A stretch of DNA of 64,000 bases from the NCBI RefSeq assembly GCF_009829325.1, contig NZ_VUOS01000015.1:1-64000 (forward strand), given 5' to 3'. The notes under the pieces were generated by a model, which was not told the origin of the DNA, searched no databases, and saw nothing but the letters and a program-made list of their open reading frames with translations. This stretch comes from Nocardia sp. CY41 (GTDB taxonomy: Bacteria; Actinomycetota; Actinomycetes; Mycobacteriales; Mycobacteriaceae). A program made the translations under genes and the position numbers. Positions 58,184 to 64,000 of this stretch are shown piece by piece (positions within the stretch are counted from its first letter, which is position 1; each line of letters opens with the position of its first letter).

Positions 58184-59428
58184 ATGGGGACGGACGGGGG
58201 GTTTCCTCCTGACATCGGGGAACGTCTGCGAGCCGCGAGGCAGGCGGCGGGACTCTCACTCGCCGAGCTAGCGGCGCGCATCCCGTTTTCGCGCAGCTAC
58301 TTGGGCCATGTCGAGATGGGGGCGCGCGCCGCCTCGCCCGACGTGGTCGCGGCCTATGCTCGCGCATGCGGTGAAGTGACCTGCGACCCTGTCACACTGG
58401 TCAGTATGTTGGGCCGAGCCGATGTCGATCGCCGCTCGTTCCTGCGCACGTCCGTCTACAGCGCCGCGCTTTCCGCGACAGCGCTGGTGTCGCAGTCGGA
58501 TATGGCCCGGTTGGCCCGAGTCGATGAATCGGCGCGTGTCGGCATGCCGGAAGTGCGTGCTGTGCAGAGGATCACAGACGCGTTCCTCGGTCTGGACGAG
58601 GTCAAGGGTGGCGGTATCGGCCGGACCGCCGTCGCCGAGTTCCTGAGCACGGATGTGGCCTCACTGCTTCGGTCGCGCTTCGCCGATTCGACAGTCCGCT
58701 CCGCCGCGTTCAGCTCTGCGGCAGAACTGGCCTACCTGGCGGGTTTCAAAGCGCACGATGCCGGGGAGGACGGCATCGCCCAGCGGTACTTCCTCGCGGC
58801 GCTGCGGCTTGCGGAGGAAAGCCAGTCGCCCGGCCAAGACGCTTGGGTGCTGCGCATTCTCGCCATGCAGGGAGCAGACATCGGCCAACCGAAATTCAGT
58901 CCTGTCCTCGCTGAAGCAGCCGTGGCGCGCGGCCGAGGCAAACTCGGATCGGATACCACGGCGTTGCTCACTGTCGTCGTGGCTCGCTGTCATGCCGAAA
59001 CCGGCGACCATGCGGGGGCACTGGCGGCCCTGCGAACCGCCGAACCACACCTGACTCCGGATCTGCACACCGAACAACCCCGCTGGGTGTCGATGTGGTG
59101 CCCGAACAAGGGCACGGTCGTGGACCAGGCGGCGAAGACCTTCCTTGCTCTGGGTGACCTCGCCAACACCGAACGCTATTACGAACTGGGCACAAGTATC
59201 TGGAATCCCCAGACCCATGCCCGTGTGTGGGCCCTCAGCGCCGCCGAAACCGGCCTATTGCGCTGGAGACTCGGCAAGCACACTGACGCCCTCAACATGT
59301 GGCGGGCTGCCTTACCTGCGCTGCGCTCCGTCAACTCCGCGCGTACTACCGCTGCGCTAAGCAAGATTCGCCGCGCCGCCCCCGAACTTTTCGAGGACAC
59401 TGCCGCCACCGACATCCCCTCCCTGTGA
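58184..59428 (+). CDS. XRE-family regulator with C-terminal TPR-like domain
   Basis: The protein has 414 residues. Residues 10-65 form an XRE helix-turn-helix (GERLRAARQAAGLSLAELAA; SYLGHVEMGARAASP). An internal stretch at about 84-108, DRRSFLRTSVYSAAL, looks like a twin-arginine signal but is not N-terminal. Residues about 120-400 are helical TPR-like repeats. This layout is common in actinobacterial regulators beside small partner proteins. Third-position G/C is lower than in core genes nearby, fitting an accessory insertion. Confidence 0.82.
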   Translation: MGTDGGFPPDIGERLRAARQAAGLSLAELAARIPFSRSYLGHVEMGARAASPDVVAAYARACGEVTCDPVTLVSMLGRADVDRRSFLRTSVYSAALSATALVSQSDMARLARVDESARVGMPEVRAVQRITDAFLGLDEVKGGGIGRTAVAEFLSTDVASLLRSRFADSTVRSAAFSSAAELAYLAGFKAHDAGEDGIAQRYFLAALRLAEESQSPGQDAWVLRILAMQGADIGQPKFSPVLAEAAVARGRGKLGSDTTALLTVVVARCHAETGDHAGALAALRTAEPHLTPDLHTEQPRWVSMWCPNKGTVVDQAAKTFLALGDLANTERYYELGTSIWNPQTHARVWALSAAETGLLRWRLGKHTDALNMWRAALPALRSVNSARTTAALSKIRRAAPELFEDTAATDIPSL

Positions 59429-59610
59429 AGTGGTGTCCGCCCAGTGGGCCACGTCAGATACGCGAAGGTGCAAAATGTCGCGCCAGATTTTTCGTCGGCA
59501 GAATGGCATGCCCGCCGATGTGTAGATCGGATTCAGTTTGATCAGCATCGGGCAACCCTCGACGGGTTCGATGGCATGAAGTCGGCAGATCTCAGCGACG
59601 CGTTAGGCCG

Positions 59611-60057
59611 CTAGCGAGTATCCAGCACCATCGCGGTGGGAACGCGGATCTCCCCACCCGGGTCGAAACGCAGGACAACCATGTCCCGGTTCCAGTCGAT
59701 CCGTGGCTCGGTACTCCAGCCGAGCGGGATCGTGATGACGTGACCGCGTGACACCCCGCTTTCGAACAGCGGTCCGAGCCATACCTCGTACGCGTCGATG
59801 TCCATCCGGCTGTGTGTCCGCTTTACGGCGGCGGCATACGTGCCGCCCCATGTCGGATATATGCGGACCGTGTCAGTGTGATGCATGAATAGGCTGACGG
59901 CCGCCACGACTGTCACGAGCGCGCCCGCACTGAGACCGAGCGCGAGTCCCCACGCGAACGGCCAACTGAGTATGCGTCTTCGGGACCTGGCTTCCTTCGG
60001 GCGCCGCAACTGCTCTACGGGCCGCATCGGTTCCAAAGGGGGCTGCGAAACTGTCAT
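59611..60057 (-). CDS. Single-pass membrane protein, unknown function
   Basis: The protein has 148 residues. A cytoplasmic basic stretch (RPKEARSRRR) precedes one membrane helix (about 36-58), followed by an extracytoplasmic domain of about 90 residues. That domain holds YPTWGGTYAAAVKRT, DAYEVWLGPLFESG and a DPGGEIRVPTAMVLD end. I do not recognise the family. No strong ribosome site precedes ATG 60057, and the frame stays open upstream into unlikely sequence. It is probably part of the accessory insertion. Confidence 0.5.
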   Translation of the reverse strand: MTVSQPPLEPMRPVEQLRRPKEARSRRRILSWPFAWGLALGLSAGALVTVVAAVSLFMHHTDTVRIYPTWGGTYAAAVKRTHSRMDIDAYEVWLGPLFESGVSRGHVITIPLGWSTEPRIDWNRDMVVLRFDPGGEIRVPTAMVLDTR

Positions 60058-60109
60058 GACCCGATCATGCTCCGCGTGGCAGGCTCTTCTCCGCACCTGG
60101 AACTTCGGG

Positions 60110-60280
60110 TTAGTGGGGCAGCAGGTCCCCCAACGCCTTGTCGAGGGTGGGATGGCGGAAGGTGAAGCCCGCCTCCGGCAATACCTCCGAGGTGGCGTGG
60201 CGGCCGGTGAGGCCGAGGGCCGAATCGGAGGAGGATGGCGCCGAGGGCCAGTAGGGGGAGCACGCGCGTCCACCCCAGCT
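60110..60280 (-). pseudogene. C-terminal remnant of a TIGR01777-type NAD-dependent epimerase (DUF1731 end)
   Basis: The last 30 codons of this frame read EVLPEAGFTFRHPTLDKALG followed by DLL before TAA. This matches the conserved C-terminal DUF1731 ending of SulA/YfcH-type epimerases, where AGFxFRxPTLxxAL is near-invariant. Upstream sequence resembling the rest of that domain (RVLPLLALGAILLRFG) is in another frame, and the Rossmann part is missing. It is therefore a frameshifted remnant. Confidence 0.6.
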
Positions 60281-60352
60281 CGAGGCCAGGCCCGCCGTAA
60301 CCCGATCGGCCGACGATGGACGCACGTCAGCCACGTGCGGACGTGTCGCCGT

Positions 60353-61609
60353 TCAGTCGCGCTGCGGGCCGAGGCTGATGCCGCGGGTGGCCAGCCAGGG
60401 CAGCGGGTCGACCTTGTCGCTGCCGTTCAGCCAGACCTCGAAGTGGCAGTGCGGGCCGGTGGAAAATCCGCGGTTGCCGATCGTGGCGATCTGGTCACCG
60501 GCGAGCACGCGCTGGCCCTGGGACACCGTGGCGGTGTCGATGTGGCCGTAGATGGTGACGGTGCCGTCGTCGTGCAACAGGCGGACCCACATGCCGAAGC
60601 CCGAGGCGGGACCGGCCTCGATCACGGTGCCGTCGGCGACGGCGTAGATCGGGGTGCCGATCGGGCCCGCGATGTCGATGCCGAGATGCTGCACGCCCCA
60701 GCGGGCGCCGAATCCCGAGGTGAAGGTGCCCGCGGCGAAGAACTTGTGGAAGAGCGGGCGAAGCTTCGCAGCCTCCTGGGCGGCGAGATCGTCGGCGTAC
60801 TTCTGGCCCTTCTGCAGCATGTCGTTGAACTGATCGAGGTGCGCGGGCGAGGAGACGTTCAGCACCTGGGGGGAGTCCGGCGCCGCCGTCGGATCGGCCA
60901 CGTTCATCGACTGCGCGGCGATCTCGTGGATCTGGCCCGCGGCTTCGTAGTCCACCGCCTGCGACGGCTGCTCGGGCGAGGCGAACGCGGCCTGCCCGGC
61001 CGCGACGACCGCACCCGCGGCGACAGCGGCGACTGCCGCGCGCCCCTTCAGCGCGGCGGGCGGCGCCGCGACCCGATGCGCGCCGCCACGTTTGTTCGCG
61101 GCACGGCGCCCGGGGATGACGGTCGGGAGAGCGGGGGTGCGCGGCTCCTCGTGAGCCTCGGGCTCGGCGGTCTCGGTCGCCCAGGACTCCTCGGGGGCCC
61201 AGCAGCCGGTGTCGGACACCCAGGACTGCTCGTCGGGCGCCCAGGCCTCCTGTTCGGCCCACGCTTCGCCGGCATTCCAGGCGCCGCCGTCGGACCAGGT
61301 CTCCTGCTGCGCCCAATTCTGTTGCGCCCACGCGTTGTTCGCGGCCCAGGACTCGTCGGATGCCTCGCCCTGATAGGCCGGCTGCTCGTAGCCCGCGTCG
61401 TGGACGGGCTGTTCGGCGTCGTAGCCGTAGCCGGCGCCGGTGGCCTGGAAGTAGTCGTACTGCGCGTGCGGCGCGGCTTCGTACCCGGCGTGGTGCTGGT
61501 CGAACGAGGGTTCGGCGTGTCCGCTCGGAGCGAAGGGCTCGTCGTCGGGGCGGTAACGATGTCCCGTCCGTGAGCGATCAGTGAGAGCGAAGGTCGAGCT
61601 GTGGTTCAT
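60353..61609 (-). CDS. M23-family (LytM-type) peptidoglycan endopeptidase
   Basis: The protein has 418 residues. The first 165 residues are polar and rich in Trp, Gln, Ala and acidic residues, with repeated AW-x-x-x-x-W patterns. A membrane or signal-anchor helix follows at about 190-215 (AAVAAVAAGAVVAAG). The C-terminal 130 residues form the M23 domain with zinc ligands in HLGIDIAG and HCHFEVW, and YGHIDT. It should cleave cell-wall peptides outside the membrane. It is syntenic with M. tuberculosis Rv0950c. ATG 61609 is chosen; GTG 61621 is an in-frame alternative. Confidence 0.88.
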   Translation of the reverse strand: MNHSSTFALTDRSRTGHRYRPDDEPFAPSGHAEPSFDQHHAGYEAAPHAQYDYFQATGAGYGYDAEQPVHDAGYEQPAYQGEASDESWAANNAWAQQNWAQQETWSDGGAWNAGEAWAEQEAWAPDEQSWVSDTGCWAPEESWATETAEPEAHEEPRTPALPTVIPGRRAANKRGGAHRVAAPPAALKGRAAVAAVAAGAVVAAGQAAFASPEQPSQAVDYEAAGQIHEIAAQSMNVADPTAAPDSPQVLNVSSPAHLDQFNDMLQKGQKYADDLAAQEAAKLRPLFHKFFAAGTFTSGFGARWGVQHLGIDIAGPIGTPIYAVADGTVIEAGPASGFGMWVRLLHDDGTVTIYGHIDTATVSQGQRVLAGDQIATIGNRGFSTGPHCHFEVWLNGSDKVDPLPWLATRGISLGPQRD

Positions 61610-62147
61610 CGGCGGTGCCACATCGTGAAGCTGGTGGATCTCGGAAGCCGCCTGACCAGCGGCGTCGATCGGTCGAATGCGGAGCGGCTCTCCATCTGCG
61701 GAGCGCTGTGCTGCGTCAAAGCTTGCCGTCCTCCTAGTCGTGACCGTGTTGTGACATCGACCGCATTGACGGTAACGAAATGATTGAGCGGCGACAAGCG
61801 GTGCGCCTGGTCCGTAACAAACATGTGAGATTGATCATGCTTAGCCCGCGGAATAACTCACTGTTGTATGGGCACCCCGGAGAGGTTGTCCAACGACAAT
61901 TCGTAGTAGATCGGGGCCCGCTCCCGGGTTCGCCCGCTCTACCTGGCGCGGTGCCAGCAACCTACTCGCCAGTAGCGTTGGCCAGCGGTTTTGCCGGTCC
62001 GAGCGCAGCCGGGTGACCTGCGCCACTTAGGATGAACGTGGCCGATTGGCCCTCCATGTGACTGGTTAGAGTCCGACCCGACCCGCTTCCGACGTCGGGC
62101 CGCCAACAAAGACGTTGTCATCGCAACGCAGACGAGACGGTGAGTAC
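61610..62147. promoter_or_regulatory. Divergent intergenic region between the M23 peptidase and sucC
   Basis: These 538 bp hold no supported gene. One clear inverted repeat, TTGTC-CAAC-GACAA, lies at 61886-61899 in a locally AT-rich stretch. It could be part of a sucC promoter or operator, though it is about 250 bp from the start. I looked for a ydaO-type (cyclic di-AMP) riboswitch before the peptidase gene and did not see its conserved core. No tRNA-like or terminator-like structure was found. Confidence 0.4.
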
Positions 62148-63314
<1,167 letters not shown>

Positions 63315-63339
63315 CGACGGCCGAGTAAGGACGAAAAGA

Positions 63340-64000
63340 ATGTCTATCTTCCTGAACAAGGACTCCAAGGTCATCGTCCAGGGCATCACCGGCGGCGAGG
63401 GCACCAAGCACACCGCGCTGATGCTGAAGGCGGGCACCCGGATCGTGGGCGGTGTGAACGCGCGCAAGGCGGGCACCACCGTCGCGCACACCGACTCCGA
63501 AGGCAACGCGGTCGAGCTGCCGGTGTTCGGCACCGTCGCCGAGGCCATCAAGGAGACCGGCGCCGACGTGTCCATCGCGTTCGTGCCGCCGAAGTTCGCC
63601 AAGGACGCCATCATCGAGGCCATCGACGCGGAGATCCCGCTGCTGGTGGTCATCACCGAGGGCATCCCGGTGCAGGACACCGCGTACGCGTGGGCCTACA
63701 ACGTGGAGAAGGGCAACAAGACCCGGATCATCGGCCCGAACTGCCCCGGCATCATCACCCCGGGCGAGTCGCTGGTCGGTATCACCCCGGCCAACATCAC
63801 CGGCAAGGGCCCGATCGGCCTGGTCTCCAAGTCCGGCACGCTGACCTACCAGATGATGTACGAGCTGCGCGACTTCGGCTTCTCGACCTCCATCGGCATC
63901 GGCGGGGACCCGGTCATCGGCACCACCCACATCGACGCCATCGAGGCGTTCGAGAAGGACCCGGAGACCAAGCTGATCGTGATGATCGGCGAGATCGGCG
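63340..64000 (+). CDS. sucD: Succinyl-CoA synthetase alpha subunit (3' end outside window)
   Basis: The first 220 codons are visible. It begins MSIFLNKDSKVIVQGITGGE, the CoA-binding Rossmann start. GPNCPGIITPGESLVGI and GLVSKSGTLTYQMMYEL are conserved SucD segments, and GIGGDPVIGTTHIDAI follows. The active-site His that is phosphorylated lies beyond the window end. It has an AAGGA site before the ATG and follows sucC closely, forming one operon. Confidence 0.96.
   Translation, partial: MSIFLNKDSKVIVQGITGGEGTKHTALMLKAGTRIVGGVNARKAGTTVAHTDSEGNAVELPVFGTVAEAIKETGADVSIAFVPPKFAKDAIIEAIDAEIPLLVVITEGIPVQDTAYAWAYNVEKGNKTRIIGPNCPGIITPGESLVGITPANITGKGPIGLVSKSGTLTYQMMYELRDFGFSTSIGIGGDPVIGTTHIDAIEAFEKDPETKLIVMIGEIG

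Noticed and set aside
61610..61860. Possible ydaO-type (cyclic di-AMP) riboswitch before the M23 peptidase gene, as known for actinobacterial cell-wall hydrolases
   Set aside because: The conserved core and closing segments were not found on reading the minus strand.

Overview
The window is a GC-rich chromosomal segment with heavy G/C at third codon positions and many GTG or apparently leaderless starts. This indicates an actinomycete of the Mycobacteriales, most likely a Nocardia or close relative. An MspA-type porin supports this. So does the block pgi - chorismate mutase - pcrA/uvrD1 - M23 peptidase - sucC - sucD, which matches the order of M. tuberculosis Rv0946c-Rv0952 as I remember it. 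The species cannot be read from the sequence. No tRNA, rRNA, insertion sequence, prophage or CRISPR array was seen.

Layout. (1) 1-8.0 kb: the 3' part of a large non-ribosomal peptide synthetase, closed by a strong terminator. (2) 8.1-18.4 kb: small accessory genes, namely a Uma2-like nuclease, a DHA2 exporter, a thiol/redox operon under a TetR regulator, a GDSL hydrolase with a MarR regulator, a TetR/quinone-oxidoreductase pair, an NmrA-like protein, a CGNR zinc-finger protein and a Rid protein. (3) 18.4-24.4 kb: a translationally coupled operon (APC permease, two DUF1989 proteins, carboxyltransferase) facing a TetR gene. It resembles guanidine/urea carboxylase loci but lacks the biotin carboxylase, biotin carrier and allophanate hydrolase. 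(4) 24.4-29.0 kb: a TerD-type protein with two domains, a membrane protein, an encapsulin shell gene coupled to its DyP peroxidase cargo, and a cupin. (5) 29.2-38.6 kb: dfrA/thyA, cobF, an Fpg-type glycosylase, an esterase, a flavoprotein disulfide reductase relative, a MocR regulator facing a flavin-binding protein, and a porin. (6) 38.9-43.2 kb: an acyl-CoA gene cluster (crotonase plus condensation-like protein, facing TetR plus AidB-like dehydrogenase) around a palindromic operator. (7) 43.3-52 kb: LysR/SnoaL, a P-loop kinase, an ECF41-type sigma factor beside an NDH-2-like oxidoreductase, a potassium channel, pgi and a succinate-semialdehyde dehydrogenase. (8) 52-64 kb: the conserved core block, interrupted by two accessory insertions. 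One is a toxin-like orphan at 52.3-53.5 kb. The other, at 57.4-60.3 kb, holds an XRE-TPR regulator, a small Cys-motif protein and two gene remnants.

Most regulators sit divergently from their presumed targets, with inverted repeats visible between them, so several small regulons can be proposed from sequence alone. Convergent gene ends are often closed by long hairpins. The points most worth following are the incomplete carboxylase locus, the NRPS that ends in a condensation domain plus a decayed adenylation domain, the encapsulin/DyP compartment, and the toxin-like orphan inside a conserved housekeeping block.
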